DNA of 22,333 bases, from IMG/VR virus record IMGVR_UViG_3300025652_000621, positions 1 to 22,333 of that record; one strand, 5' to 3'. The translations under genes were made by a program, and so were the position numbers. The stretch comes from a virus. This document shows, piece after piece, positions 9,616 through 17,247 of the stretch (position 1 is its first letter; each line of letters begins with the position of its first letter). Under the pieces are notes generated by a model. It ran no database searches. It worked only from the letters and a program-made list of their open reading frames with translations, and was not told the DNA's origin.

Positions 9616-11215
9616 GTTTCTAGCGTTTAGCTATACGAAACCATATTCGTTTAATCCTATTGCATATTGGTTGCGTTCATTCTATAAGAAGAATGGAAAG
9701 CATTACGACAAATATGAATGGCTTCAAACTGAATACTTTTATGATGAAGCTGTTGTAGATAGAATCATAGATGAAGGGACGAATATTCTCTGTCTGTCAG
9801 TTTATATTTGGAACTTTGAAAGTATGATGAAAGTTGCAGAAGAAGCTAAAGCCAAAAATCCAGGTCTTATAATATATGTTGGTGGGCCAGAGTGTCATGC
9901 TCATACCGAAGATGGCTGGTTTGAAAAATACCCATTTGTAGATTTAGCAATATATGGTGATGGTGAAAAGGCGTTTGCTGATCTTCTTGACTGGGAAATT
10001 GAGTCACTTCCTTTTCTGTCTGATATTCCAAACATAGTTTACCCACAACATAAATCAAAACACCAAATTTTTAGATTTAGAGAATATAAAGAATACAGCC
10101 CATATTTAGATTTAAAAGAAGATTTTTTATTAGACTATAAATCATTTAAATCTAAAGTCGATAATGCCTTTGTATATCTGCCATATGAAAGAACAAGAGG
10201 GTGCATGTATTCGTGCGCGTTTTGTGATTGGCAAGGTGGACTTCATTATAAAGTGAATAGTCGTATCAATGACTATAAACCTGAAATTGATTTCTTTGTT
10301 GAAAATAAAATTAGATCTATGCATATTGATGCAAATGTTGGCATGTCTAAAGAAGATATCCCTCTTTATGAATATGTTTATGATAAAATGCAAGAGAATG
10401 ATTTAAACTTTATTCCAACAGAACCAAGAAATATGGCAAAGTTGAATAAGGATAAAGTTGCTAAAATCTATGATATACTATGCAAAGCATCTCCGAATTA
10501 CAATGTAAAGGTTTCTTTGCAATCCATTTATGATGATGTTCTTTCATATATTGATAGACCTGATGTTCCTTGGGATAAGCATAAGCAAATAATTATGAAA
10601 ACAAAGTCAGATCATCCTGGCATTAAAGTTATTCCAGAACTTATTATGGGTTTGCCTGGTATGACATACGAAAGAATTAATGAAACTCATTTAGAGTTTA
10701 CTGATATTCCTATGACTCACATTTATGCATATGAATGGATCCTTTTAAAGAAAGCTCCTGCGTATTCTAAAGAGTATAGAGATCGTAATAATCTAACAGC
10801 AACTAAAACATTTTATCCAGCCATTTTTACAGGTCTTGATGCTGATGCGATATGCTATGATGATTTTATAGAGGATCCAAATATTCCTATTAATAAGAAT
10901 CAAGCATACTTTATTGATATGGTATATGACACAACTCTTGGAATCAAAGGCGTGATTTATAATAAAATCATTACACGAGTTTACAATCGTATGGCATATG
11001 ATCCAAGGTTTGGTAGAGAATGGCTCACTGAATATTTAGCTAAACATATGGACTACTATCTAGAAATTGCAGAGAAAGAAGCTAAAATTCAAGATGACTT
11101 TTTTGCACAATATGGGTTTTATGTTTGGGGAAAGTGTGATGTAATAGGAAATAAGATAAACAATTATGAAGCGGTCATTGATCAGTATATAGATCCTACT
11201 TTAGGAATAAAGTAA
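9605..11215 (+). CDS. B12-binding-domain-type radical SAM protein
   Basis: A 536-residue enzyme with an N-terminal cobalamin-binding-like Rossmann domain (about residues 1-135; motifs LCLSVYIWN, YVGGPE and GDGEKAF typical of this class) followed by a radical SAM domain whose iron-sulfur ligands are Cys200, Cys204 and Cys207 in GCMYSCAFC. PELIMGLPGMTYE near residue 345 is the usual later radical SAM strand. The DxHxxG cobalamin ligand motif is not evident, as in many members. Such enzymes methylate or rearrange unreactive carbons. The ATG at 9605 overlaps the upstream stop; an upstream extension would add 12 unlikely residues. Substrate unknown. Confidence 0.87.
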   Translation: MRVKFLAFSYTKPYSFNPIAYWLRSFYKKNGKHYDKYEWLQTEYFYDEAVVDRIIDEGTNILCLSVYIWNFESMMKVAEEAKAKNPGLIIYVGGPECHAHTEDGWFEKYPFVDLAIYGDGEKAFADLLDWEIESLPFLSDIPNIVYPQHKSKHQIFRFREYKEYSPYLDLKEDFLLDYKSFKSKVDNAFVYLPYERTRGCMYSCAFCDWQGGLHYKVNSRINDYKPEIDFFVENKIRSMHIDANVGMSKEDIPLYEYVYDKMQENDLNFIPTEPRNMAKLNKDKVAKIYDILCKASPNYNVKVSLQSIYDDVLSYIDRPDVPWDKHKQIIMKTKSDHPGIKVIPELIMGLPGMTYERINETHLEFTDIPMTHIYAYEWILLKKAPAYSKEYRDRNNLTATKTFYPAIFTGLDADAICYDDFIEDPNIPINKNQAYFIDMVYDTTLGIKGVIYNKIITRVYNRMAYDPRFGREWLTEYLAKHMDYYLEIAEKEAKIQDDFFAQYGFYVWGKCDVIGNKINNYEAVIDQYIDPTLGIK

Positions 11216-11217
11216 AT

Positions 11218-11826
11218 ATGTTTTACACCGATAAATGGACCTTTATTCATATACCCAAAACAGCCGGAAGTAATATACTGTCGCGATGTACAAAGCAGTG
11301 TGGCAATCGGCTTACTGTACCCTGGGACGCATCCACACGGCTTTGCCGTCACAACCCAGTATGGTGGTGGACTGAGCACGCACCTATGGCTACTGGACAA
11401 GTACTAAGTGTGGTTAGAAACCCGTACTCAAGATCTGTCAGTCTGTGGAAAGATATTATGAAAGAAGGTGGCCGCGACGTTAGCTTACTGGATTTTTATA
11501 CGCATAGACCAGCAGATCTTTTTATGCACTGGTTAGGCAACAATTCGAACCTAGAAAAACAAATACGTTACAACAGAAAAAGCATCGCGTGGGATATGCA
11601 CAGCACTCAAAAAAGCTTTGTTAACCCGGAAACAACAGTATTTCGTTACGAGAGTGAGTTACCTTTACTAGAGTCTAAGCTTGGCGTTAGGTTTACAGAT
11701 ACTCGAATTAACACAGGCAATTATAAAATGGACTATAGATATTATTACAGCGATGAGTCTCAAGAGGCTGTGTACAATCTTTTTAAAGAGGACTTTATAG
11801 AGTATGGCTACAATATTAATCTATAG
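11218..11826 (+). CDS. sulfotransferase-family protein
   Basis: A 202-residue PAPS-dependent sulfotransferase-like protein. The 5'-phosphosulfate-binding loop is FIHIPKTAGSN (about residues 9-19) and the 3'-phosphate-binding motif is VVRNPYSRSVS (about 65-75), both classic for the carbohydrate sulfotransferase clan. It would transfer sulfate from PAPS to a glycan, lipid or other acceptor, which makes it a natural partner for the glycosyltransferases at the left of the window. It starts two bases after the radical SAM stop, with AGGA 11 bases before the ATG, and overlaps the desaturase by 23 bases. At about 200 residues it is slightly short but complete in its core. Confidence 0.82.
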   Translation: MFYTDKWTFIHIPKTAGSNILSRCTKQCGNRLTVPWDASTRLCRHNPVWWWTEHAPMATGQVLSVVRNPYSRSVSLWKDIMKEGGRDVSLLDFYTHRPADLFMHWLGNNSNLEKQIRYNRKSIAWDMHSTQKSFVNPETTVFRYESELPLLESKLGVRFTDTRINTGNYKMDYRYYYSDESQEAVYNLFKEDFIEYGYNINL

Positions 11827-12439
11827 CTTCATCTGGTGGTTATTTTTATCATCTGCTGTGATTTCTGCAGGTTACCACCGATACTTTTCACATAGATCCT
11901 TTAAGGCTCCCGTGTGGTATGAATATCTAGTACTTATATTAGGGCCTTTGTCTGGCTCTGGTTCTGCCCTTGGTTGGGTCGGCGTTCATAGAATGCACCA
12001 TAACCACTCAGATACAGAAAAAGATCCACACTCGCCAAAATATCAGCCGATGTGGAGAGTGCTTACCTCTACGTTTAAAGTACCCGCAATTCGACCGCGT
12101 CATATCACTGATCTACTTAAAAACAAACGAGTTTTATGGTTCCATAGACACCATAAAAAAATTAGACTTTTAACTCTTTTTGGGGGGTTACTTTTACCCT
12201 TTGAATGGTATATAATACTTATTATATCGCCGATGATTTATGGCTATTTAGGGTACGGACTGCTTAACACGCTGTGTCACAGACACGAGCATGTTTCAAA
12301 TTCCTGGATAGCAAACATACTTACAGGTGGTGAAGGTTGGCATGCGAATCATCATGATCAACCTAGAGACTGGCGTATTGGAAAGAAATGGTGGGAATGG
12401 GATCCGGCAGCTTGGTTTATTCGATTGATCCAAAAATAG
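11804..12439 (+). CDS. membrane fatty acid desaturase
   Basis: A 211-residue membrane di-iron desaturase of the acyl-CoA/acyl-lipid delta-9 type. The three histidine boxes are all present: HRYFSH (His25-His30), HRMHH (His62-His66) and HANHH (His180-His184), with the extra ligand region NTLCHRHEH near residue 155-163. Hydrophobic helices surround the boxes (about 5-20, 40-58, 122-155). It introduces a double bond into a fatty acyl chain using oxygen and reduced electron carriers. It is shorter than host enzymes (about 260-300 residues) but lacks no box. It overlaps the sulfotransferase and the following gene, so it is translated with them. Confidence 0.9.
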   Translation: MATILIYSFIWWLFLSSAVISAGYHRYFSHRSFKAPVWYEYLVLILGPLSGSGSALGWVGVHRMHHNHSDTEKDPHSPKYQPMWRVLTSTFKVPAIRPRHITDLLKNKRVLWFHRHHKKIRLLTLFGGLLLPFEWYIILIISPMIYGYLGYGLLNTLCHRHEHVSNSWIANILTGGEGWHANHHDQPRDWRIGKKWWEWDPAAWFIRLIQK

Positions 12440-13002
12440 TAACACTTCAAGACTACGGACACGGTAATTTCTTAAAAGAGATCGCCCGACTGCGTGAAGA
12501 GTCTTACGTTTACGATAAGAAGAATGCCAATTGGTTTAACCATTTGCCTAGCACGTACAATAGCGACAAATATCTGGATTGGTTTTTTCTGTATGATAAC
12601 ACCAGACCGGTTGCCTTCGCTACTATACAACGGTACTACGATGGCTGCTACAGGGTCTGTACAAGAACCTATATATACAGAGAATACAGACGATTCGTCC
12701 ATCCTAAAAACGATCAGGTGTTTAGCCCATCGCAGCATTTGTGCCTTGCTCAATTGGATTACTTAAAAACATGGGACACAGTGTTTGTCTCTATGCAAGG
12801 TTTAAATAGAAGAAACAGCATACATAGATTTAAGGAAAAAATAGAGCGCCGTACAGGACTACCATGGCACGTACCAGAAGGTATGTACCAGACTTCTTCG
12901 CCAGCGTATGACCCAGATGCCTATCAGAATATTGTTTACAATGGACTTGTACCACACCTAAATAAAATGGATATTGAAACTTACAGGATTTTTCATGGAT
13001 AA
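12388..13002 (+). CDS. unrecognised protein, possibly GNAT-like
   Basis: A 204-residue protein of uncertain family. A central beta-rich part (WFFLYDNTRPVAFATIQRYY, then CYRVCTRTYIYREYR) and a following helix-strand unit (LDYLKTWDTVFVSMQ) resemble the core of GNAT acetyltransferases found in phage cassettes, but the acetyl-CoA loop is not convincing. The start is uncertain: the ATG at 12388 overlaps the desaturase by 52 bases, and a second ATG is at 12397. The C-terminal LPWHVPEGMYQT is distinctive and could be used for homology search. It overlaps the next gene by eight bases. Confidence 0.62.
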   Translation: MVGMGSGSLVYSIDPKIVTLQDYGHGNFLKEIARLREESYVYDKKNANWFNHLPSTYNSDKYLDWFFLYDNTRPVAFATIQRYYDGCYRVCTRTYIYREYRRFVHPKNDQVFSPSQHLCLAQLDYLKTWDTVFVSMQGLNRRNSIHRFKEKIERRTGLPWHVPEGMYQTSSPAYDPDAYQNIVYNGLVPHLNKMDIETYRIFHG

Positions 13003-13639
13003 AAAATACCTAATTGAGACCACACGCCGACAGCGGGTCAGAGGCACAGGTCCTAAACGTCACGAGTTAAAGTTTTTTAAAAAGTTAGGCGTTGTACCCA
13101 CGGAAGTGGTAGATGAACTAAATGAAATTTTAGATGCAGAACCACAAAATGATATTGGTGGTGATGTGTACGGTATTAGTCAAGCTATTGATTATAAGCA
13201 AGTTTTTGATACTAGCGGATATCGCCAACTTTTGGTTCAAACTAAACCGCCAGGTGAGGTTGGTGTTGATGTAAATGAATATAATTACACTCACTGGACA
13301 AAAGATATAAAAGTTAAGAAATATCTCGAATCTTATTTTAGAAACATTTATCGATTTAGAATGAGTGAAATGAGTAATGCACATCAACTTAACTGGCACA
13401 TTGATAGCTGCACAAGTTATATGTGCAGAGCTCAAATTTGTTTAAATGAGAATGACTCAGTATTTGAGTTTCGTGGGCGAGATGGCGTAATTCACAGTTT
13501 CCAAATGAAAGTGGGTGAGTTATGGTTCATTAATACTGGCTGGAACCATCGAGTTGTGACTGGAGAAATTCCTCGGAGAGTTGCAATATTTGGATATCAC
13601 TTTAGTGATAGTCTTATCGGAGACACACTGTATGTCTAA
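12995..13639 (+). CDS. aspartyl/asparaginyl hydroxylase-like 2OG dioxygenase
   Basis: A 214-residue cupin-fold dioxygenase. LNWHID supplies His135 and Asp137, the strand RAQICLN follows, and ELWFINTGWNHRVVTG supplies the distal His185, with Arg194/195 in position to bind 2-oxoglutarate. The W-x-N-x-x-x-x-H arrangement before the last metal ligand is like aspartyl/asparaginyl beta-hydroxylases. AGGA six bases before the ATG at 12995 fixes the start. An ATGGATAA overlap links it to the previous gene. It is the second of three different iron/2OG enzymes in the cassette and shows little similarity to the others beyond the metal triad. Confidence 0.75.
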   Translation: MDKKYLIETTRRQRVRGTGPKRHELKFFKKLGVVPTEVVDELNEILDAEPQNDIGGDVYGISQAIDYKQVFDTSGYRQLLVQTKPPGEVGVDVNEYNYTHWTKDIKVKKYLESYFRNIYRFRMSEMSNAHQLNWHIDSCTSYMCRAQICLNENDSVFEFRGRDGVIHSFQMKVGELWFINTGWNHRVVTGEIPRRVAIFGYHFSDSLIGDTLYV

Positions 13640-14228
13640 CTATGAAAAGATCCTGGGAAGATTTGCTAACACATCATTTCAAAACAATATCTCAGCTAAG
13701 TTCGCGGAAAGCTTTCGGCCCAATCAGCTTAAATCCAAGTCTTGGTTGGTATATGAGATTACCAAGTTTAAGACTGATTTTAAAAAAGTAGCAGTTTTAG
13801 GTAGCTGGAATTCTATTCTGCTGTATGAACTAATGACAAGTAAAGCAAAAGTGGAGTCTTGGGACTTCTATGACATAGACACTGACGTCCATCACGATCG
13901 TGATACTTACTTTAAGTCAAATGAAATGGTTATGAACTATAATAGCTTTGATGTAGATGCTACTACAATCTTTTCTAATACTACACTTGCATGTGAATAC
14001 GATCTTATTATTAATCCTTCATGTGAACATATGATTGATATCCCTGCAGTGAAAGGTCCAATGTATGCTCTGACGTCTAACAACTATGAGGGCGTAGAAG
14101 GTCACATTAACACTATTGAACACGAGACCGACCTTGCAGTTAAGAATGGGGTAAATAATATTTTATATAAAGGATCTTTAAAGATGCCTAATTATATTCG
14201 ATACTGTGTAGTGGGATATGCGAAATGA
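13632..14228 (+). CDS. class I SAM methyltransferase-like protein
   Basis: A 198-residue protein with the layout of a Rossmann methyltransferase: KKVAVLGSWNSIL (about residues 51-63) in place of motif I, an acidic strand end (SWDFYDIDTD, 76-85) that could bind the SAM ribose, and a motif-IV-like YDLIINPSCEHM (123-134). The glycine loop is atypical (LGSWNS rather than GxGxG), so activity is not assured. GGAGA eight bases before the ATG fixes the start; the frame extends upstream into the previous gene without meaning. Its stop overlaps the next start (ATGA). Confidence 0.65.
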   Translation: MSNYEKILGRFANTSFQNNISAKFAESFRPNQLKSKSWLVYEITKFKTDFKKVAVLGSWNSILLYELMTSKAKVESWDFYDIDTDVHHDRDTYFKSNEMVMNYNSFDVDATTIFSNTTLACEYDLIINPSCEHMIDIPAVKGPMYALTSNNYEGVEGHINTIEHETDLAVKNGVNNILYKGSLKMPNYIRYCVVGYAK

Positions 14229-14488
14229 GCGATATGTTTGATTTCGGATTCACTGCAGTCGATGAGAACGAGTTGGCGTCTGTACAAGAAGCTACTTCGG
14301 TAGCAAGAGAAGTTGAACAGGTAGCGAACACCACACAAGAGCGATTGGATAACTTATACAATGCTGTTATCCCTCTACTAAATAATTTAAAAAAGAATCC
14401 AGGAAAAGAATACATCTTGTGGCCAAACCGACTTACTAAGGTAGAGGAGTTTGAGTCGCAACTCCTTAAAATTTACAAAGGAGAGTAA
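14225..14488 (+). CDS. conserved small T4-like phage protein
   Basis: An 87-residue protein beginning MSDMFDFGFTAVDENEL, with a central helical segment (about residues 18-58, probable coiled coil) and the ending KNPGKEYILWPNR...KVEEFESQL. The MFDFGFTAV start and the NP-x-K-x-YI-x-WPNR block are familiar to me from marine T4-like myoviruses, where it is a conserved protein of unknown function; this is recollection, not a search. Its position amid metabolic enzymes suggests the cassette is interspersed with phage core genes. Confidence 0.8.
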   Translation: MSDMFDFGFTAVDENELASVQEATSVAREVEQVANTTQERLDNLYNAVIPLLNNLKKNPGKEYILWPNRLTKVEEFESQLLKIYKGE

Positions 14489-14489
14489 A

Positions 14490-14705
14490 ATGTTTTCAGC
14501 AATGGTTTTAGCTTGTGTATTAAGCTCAGATGGAAGTTTAAATCCCAATAACTGTCGGGGATTCGTTTCTCCTTATATTTGGGAAAATAATGATCACTGT
14601 ATGCAAGCACTACAAGTTGGTATAGCCGAAGTTGATAATCAAGGTTGGGCAGTCATGGACTACCAATGTTTTAACTGGGAAACTAAAAAAGGTACTAGAC
14701 TTTAA
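14490..14705 (+). CDS. small exported cysteine-containing protein
   Basis: A 71-residue protein with a hydrophobic N-terminus (MFSAMVLACVLSS) that may be a short signal or anchor, followed by a region with spaced Cys residues (NNC, DHC, YQC) and aromatic residues. AGGAGA six bases before the ATG at 14490 is an excellent ribosome site and decides the start. Paired cysteines suit a periplasmic, disulfide-bonded location. The function is unknown. Its stop overlaps the next start in TAATG. Confidence 0.72.
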   Translation: MFSAMVLACVLSSDGSLNPNNCRGFVSPYIWENNDHCMQALQVGIAEVDNQGWAVMDYQCFNWETKKGTRL

Positions 14706-15409
14706 TGGAACTTAAACGGTGGTTTAGTAGTCCGATAGGAATTGTTAACTTTGGTGAAATGTCAAGGGATTTAAATACTAAGCTTATAGAAACTATTGAT
14801 GTCGAGATGGATCAAAAGGCTAATAGAGATCAAAGATCTTGGGCTAACAATTCTGCATCTACTGACAAAAATCTTTTATCACATAAACCCTTTCAGATGC
14901 TAAATCAGGTGATCTCGCTTTCACTTAAAAACGTTATGGTCGGATATGGATACAGAGAAGAAGCTGTAAAGTATATTACGATTGATTACTATTGGGCTAA
15001 TAGAGCTACACAAGGTGGTTGGTCAAGACCGCATTACCACGGCTCAGGAAGTACTCTGTGGAGTGGGGTTTATTACCCGCATGGATACGAAGATACCGAA
15101 CAGAATCTAGACGACTTCAATGAAGATGATTGGATTTTTGGCGGCGGAAGATTACCTGACGATCCAGGCGGTTTTCTATGTCTTCAGGATACGTCTTTTA
15201 CTACTAAGGGGTTAATTACACCTGGTGATAAAGATATTTTTAAAGCTAATAGTGATTTCAGTACACGTAAATGGGTAAAACCGCGACAAGGTTTATTAGT
15301 CCTATTTCCCTGTTGGCAAGATCATTTCGTAGAGCCGGTGAGTAAAGATGAAACCCGGTATAGCATTTCATTTGGCGCACGACTTAGTGATGCTTATTGG
15401 AATAAGTAA
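14705..15409 (+). CDS. 2OG-Fe(II) oxygenase, phage type
   Basis: A 234-residue member of the putative 2OG-Fe(II) oxygenase group common in marine myoviruses. RPHYHGSG (His110, His112) precedes the strand SGVYYPHG; the C-terminal half has QGLLVLFPCWQDHFVEPV with the distal His207, then ETRYSISFGAR with the 2OG-binding Arg218. The L-x-x-FP-x-W-x-x-H and R-x-SIS-F blocks are the family hallmarks. In this family the first ligand is given by HxH or HxD pairs. It starts on the TAATG junction with the small Cys protein and closes the cassette. Targets are unknown. Confidence 0.85.
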   Translation: MELKRWFSSPIGIVNFGEMSRDLNTKLIETIDVEMDQKANRDQRSWANNSASTDKNLLSHKPFQMLNQVISLSLKNVMVGYGYREEAVKYITIDYYWANRATQGGWSRPHYHGSGSTLWSGVYYPHGYEDTEQNLDDFNEDDWIFGGGRLPDDPGGFLCLQDTSFTTKGLITPGDKDIFKANSDFSTRKWVKPRQGLLVLFPCWQDHFVEPVSKDETRYSISFGARLSDAYWNK

Positions 15410-15426
15410 TTTAAGGAGGAAATAAT

Positions 15427-15627
15427 ATGAGTATGTGTGGAGAAGTAGAAAATTTACGGCATGAGATCGAAAAAAAAGAAACTGAGTTAAAGTCTCTGAG
15501 ACAACGTCTGAAAGACCTAGAGAAAATTATAGATGATGATCGGCAGCCTAAGTTCGATATGCACATTGATCCGGCTAAACGCAACTGGGAGTACGATGGC
15601 GATGGCCGAAAAATACCAAAGGAATAA
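15427..15627 (+). CDS. small coiled-coil protein
   Basis: A 66-residue protein. Residues about 6-37 form a clear heptad-like coiled coil (VENLRHEIEKKETELKSLRQ and on), followed by a polar tail ending GDGRKIPKE. AAGGAGG eight bases before the ATG is one of the strongest ribosome sites in the window. Probably a dimer acting as an adaptor or inhibitor; no family is recognised. Its end overlaps the next small gene by about 30 bases in another frame. Confidence 0.7.
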   Translation: MSMCGEVENLRHEIEKKETELKSLRQRLKDLEKIIDDDRQPKFDMHIDPAKRNWEYDGDGRKIPKE

Positions 15628-15745
15628 AGAGATCAAAGAGTTAATTGATAAGTGCGAAGTACCAATCGGATATCAACAACAAGAGCGTTACCACCAATAC
15701 ATCTTACGGATGCTTAGAGAAGAGCGTGAAAATAATTCAAAATAA
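15596..15745 (+). CDS. small charged helical protein
   Basis: A 49-residue frame starting MAMAEKYQRNKEIKEL, highly charged and probably all-helical, ending RMLREERENNSK. GGGAG lies a few bases before the first ATG; the second ATG at 15602 is equally possible. It overlaps the coiled-coil gene in a different frame, so expression would be by translational coupling. A promoter follows its stop after 13 bases. No family is recognised. Confidence 0.5.
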   Translation: MAMAEKYQRNKEIKELIDKCEVPIGYQQQERYHQYILRMLREERENNSK

Positions 15746-15746
15746 A

Positions 15747-15766
15747 TGAAATTAAACGTGTACATT
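15747..15766 (+). repeat. 20-base direct repeat at promoter, copy 1
   Basis: TGAAATTAAACGTGTACATT is identical at 16465-16484. Both copies include the TGTACA -35 element and an AT-rich upstream part, marking a duplicated or conserved regulatory block. Confidence 0.85.
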
Positions 15767-15787
15767 TGATTTGAAATAATGTAGTAT
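15759..15787 (+). promoter_or_regulatory. promoter for the 15813-16452 genes
   Basis: TGTACA at 15759-15764, a 17-base spacer and TAGTAT at 15782-15787, just before the ribosome site AGGAGA at 15801. It heads a run of four tiny genes. Confidence 0.7.
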
Positions 15788-15812
15788 GGTTATATCAAAT
15801 AGGAGATATACC

Positions 15813-15995
15813 ATGAACGGTTTTGATGTACAATCAGCAACAGAAGTTTCCAAGCAGTTTTCCAGCCTCGCACGCCGGGCAGAACGCTTTGGTTATTCAC
15901 GTGTAGAGATCTTGGAAGAGCTTTTGTTTCTTTCTAATAACTATCAGAACGTAGCTAATCGTATTGATGCCGCAATGAGCAAGGAAATTGTGTAA
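15813..15995 (+). CDS. small helical protein
   Basis: A 60-residue soluble protein (MNGFDVQSATEVSKQF..., ending DAAMSKEIV), mostly alpha-helical with alternating polar and hydrophobic residues. AGGAGA six bases before the ATG and the promoter at 15759 define it; upstream in-frame codons lie in the promoter. Its stop overlaps the start of a 24-residue membrane peptide. No family is recognised. Confidence 0.72.
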   Translation: MNGFDVQSATEVSKQFSSLARRAERFGYSRVEILEELLFLSNNYQNVANRIDAAMSKEIV

Positions 15996-16069
15996 TGAGC
16001 TTCTTTATTTTTATCGGAATCGTTTTCCTTATTATCTGCGGTGTAACTGCTATCGTGGAGAACGTATAA
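15995..16069 (+). CDS. 24-residue membrane peptide
   Basis: A very short frame (MSFFIFIGIVFLIICG, then VTAIVENV) that is one transmembrane helix. It is exactly coupled on both sides by TAATG junctions with the 15813 and 16069 genes, leaving no gap, which argues that it is translated. Phages make such single-helix peptides to alter host membranes, but no specific role can be assigned. Confidence 0.5.
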   Translation: MSFFIFIGIVFLIICGVTAIVENV

Positions 16070-16224
16070 TGTCTAATTATGAAGTAACAGCATTCATCAG
16101 AAAAGATGGCGAATATAAGCTAATGGAATATGTTTGTGGTTTGTCTCACCGCCACGCCCGTGCGACCTTTCAACGTTGGTCCTCGAATACTAGTTATGCG
16201 ATTATTAATATGAAAGCTATATAA
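16069..16224 (+). CDS. small protein, 51 residues
   Basis: A 51-residue protein starting MSNYEVTAFIRKDGEYK, with a beta-rich first half and a segment LSHRHARATFQRWSS, followed by YAIINMKAI. The order strand-helix-strand, with R and H in the helix, suggests a compact alpha/beta domain. The start is set by the TAATG junction with the membrane peptide. Its stop is immediately followed by a TTG that begins the next frame. Confidence 0.65.
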   Translation: MSNYEVTAFIRKDGEYKLMEYVCGLSHRHARATFQRWSSNTSYAIINMKAI

Positions 16225-16452
16225 TTGTTTACGAACGAATTTGAATGGGATGCTACAGTAACCACTATCCTTGATGAGACTGCTGAGCACGAGGATGTAC
16301 AAGTCTACATCGAGGATAGTGGCGTGTTCATCCGACAGTTTAACGAGAACTCCAACAAGCATGATCTTATCGTGATGACCCATAGAATGTTCTATGAATT
16401 TCTAGCAGCTATGCGTACAGCTGAAGGCACATATAAAACTTTTTTAAAATAA
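16225..16452 (+). CDS. small acidic protein with TTG start
   Basis: A 75-residue protein (FTNEFEWDATVTTILDETAE...) that can only begin at the TTG directly after the previous stop, because no ATG or GTG occurs before residue 50. The protein is acidic with a plausible alternation of strands and helices (VQVYIEDSGVFIRQF, then MFYEFLAAMRTAEG), so the frame looks real. Translation probably depends on the previous gene through the TAA-TTG junction. No family is recognised. Confidence 0.6.
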   Translation: MFTNEFEWDATVTTILDETAEHEDVQVYIEDSGVFIRQFNENSNKHDLIVMTHRMFYEFLAAMRTAEGTYKTFLK

Positions 16453-16464
16453 AATGAAAAAAAG

Positions 16465-16484
16465 TGAAATTAAACGTGTACATT
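16465..16484 (+). repeat. 20-base direct repeat at promoter, copy 2
   Basis: Identical to 15747-15766 over 20 bases and placed the same way over a -35 element, while sequences on either side diverge. Confidence 0.85.
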
Positions 16485-16505
16485 CCCCTTAACTTGATTT
16501 AAGAT
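16477..16505 (+). promoter_or_regulatory. promoter for the 16539 gene
   Basis: TGTACA at 16477-16482, a 17-base spacer and TAAGAT at 16500-16505. It shares its upstream half with the promoter at 15759. Confidence 0.7.
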
Positions 16506-16538
16506 GGTTATAGAAACAAAAACACGGAGACTTACATT

Positions 16539-16802
16539 ATGAAAATCGCAACAACACAAGCTGATCGCATCGCTCTTATCAAAGAGATTGCAGAGCGCAA
16601 GAATAAAATGGCCAGCATCAAAGCCAAGTCCAAGATCGTTATGCGTAAGGCTTCTAAACCCGCTCGCACATTCATGGACACACCAGAAGATACTTCTAAG
16701 AACCCTAACTACTACACTGACTCTTCTAAGTACGCTCAGCAGTACTACGGCGAAACATTCCACGAAACAACACGCCACGATACAGACTGGGGCGACTACT
16801 AA
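16539..16802 (+). CDS. small polar protein
   Basis: An 87-residue protein with a basic helical N-terminal half (about residues 1-43, many Lys and Arg) and a C-terminal half rich in Tyr, Asp, Thr and His (NPNYYTDSSKYAQQYYGETF, then WGDY). GGAGA upstream of the ATG, and the promoter at 16477, support it. The bias in the second half suggests a disordered tail. No family is recognised. Confidence 0.68.
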   Translation: MKIATTQADRIALIKEIAERKNKMASIKAKSKIVMRKASKPARTFMDTPEDTSKNPNYYTDSSKYAQQYYGETFHETTRHDTDWGDY

Positions 16803-16864
16803 ATGTCTTATGGCGTTGATACGCCATTTGTTATGAATACATCTTTAGCATGGAGAACTACAAT

Positions 16865-17236
16865 ATGAAGAACTTGAATTCAGAAAAGGAACTGGAAGCT
16901 ATGACACAAGAGACTTTGAGCACAAAGACTACAGCAGAATTGGAATTGCTTGGGCTGGCAGAATTGGAATTGCTTGAGAAAGATATTCGTAAACAAATTC
17001 GAACCAAGATGATTGAAGATCTACAGACTGGAACAAAGGTAGTGACATTCACAAAAGTGAATGGTGAACAGCGTGTGATGACATCCACATTGGATCAGAA
17101 TCTTATTCCACAAGATAACCAAGAAAGTGTAGCAAAGTCGCCTAAACCGGTAAACGAAGAAGTGCTTCCTGTTTGGGATGTTAATGCTGAAGGTTGGCGT
17201 TCATTCCGTATCGATAGTGTAGTTTCATTTGAATAA
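16865..17236 (+). CDS. SH3-like (DUF2693-type) phage protein
   Basis: A 123-residue protein. The N-terminal 45 residues are a Glu/Leu-rich helix; the remainder (about 55-123) has a pattern I recognise from DUF2693-type, SH3-beta-barrel phage proteins: VTFTKVNGEQRVMTSTL, then NLIP, and near the end PVWDVNAEGWRSFRIDSV. In T4-like phages these are small proteins of unknown function. GGAGA ten bases before the ATG fixes the start. Two tandem copies of an eight-residue unit (AELELLGL / AELELLEK) sit in the helix, encoded by a recent 24-base DNA repeat. Confidence 0.75.
   Translation: MKNLNSEKELEAMTQETLSTKTTAELELLGLAELELLEKDIRKQIRTKMIEDLQTGTKVVTFTKVNGEQRVMTSTLDQNLIPQDNQESVAKSPKPVNEEVLPVWDVNAEGWRSFRIDSVVSFE
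16934..16978 (+). repeat. tandem 24-base repeat inside a gene
   Basis: GCAGAATTGGAATTGCTTG begins at 16934 and again at 16958, with a period of 24 bases and at least 19 identical bases. It keeps the reading frame and duplicates eight residues of a coiled-coil-like helix. Confidence 0.9.
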
Positions 17237-17247
17237 ACTAGTTAAAG

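Noticed and set aside
9867-10393. Minus-strand frames of 63 and 83 residues
   Set aside because: Both are shadows of the radical SAM gene.
16803-16868. 21-codon frame linking the 16539 and 16865 genes
   Set aside because: The ATGA junction is suggestive, but the next gene has its own GGAGA and the peptide has no distinguishing property.
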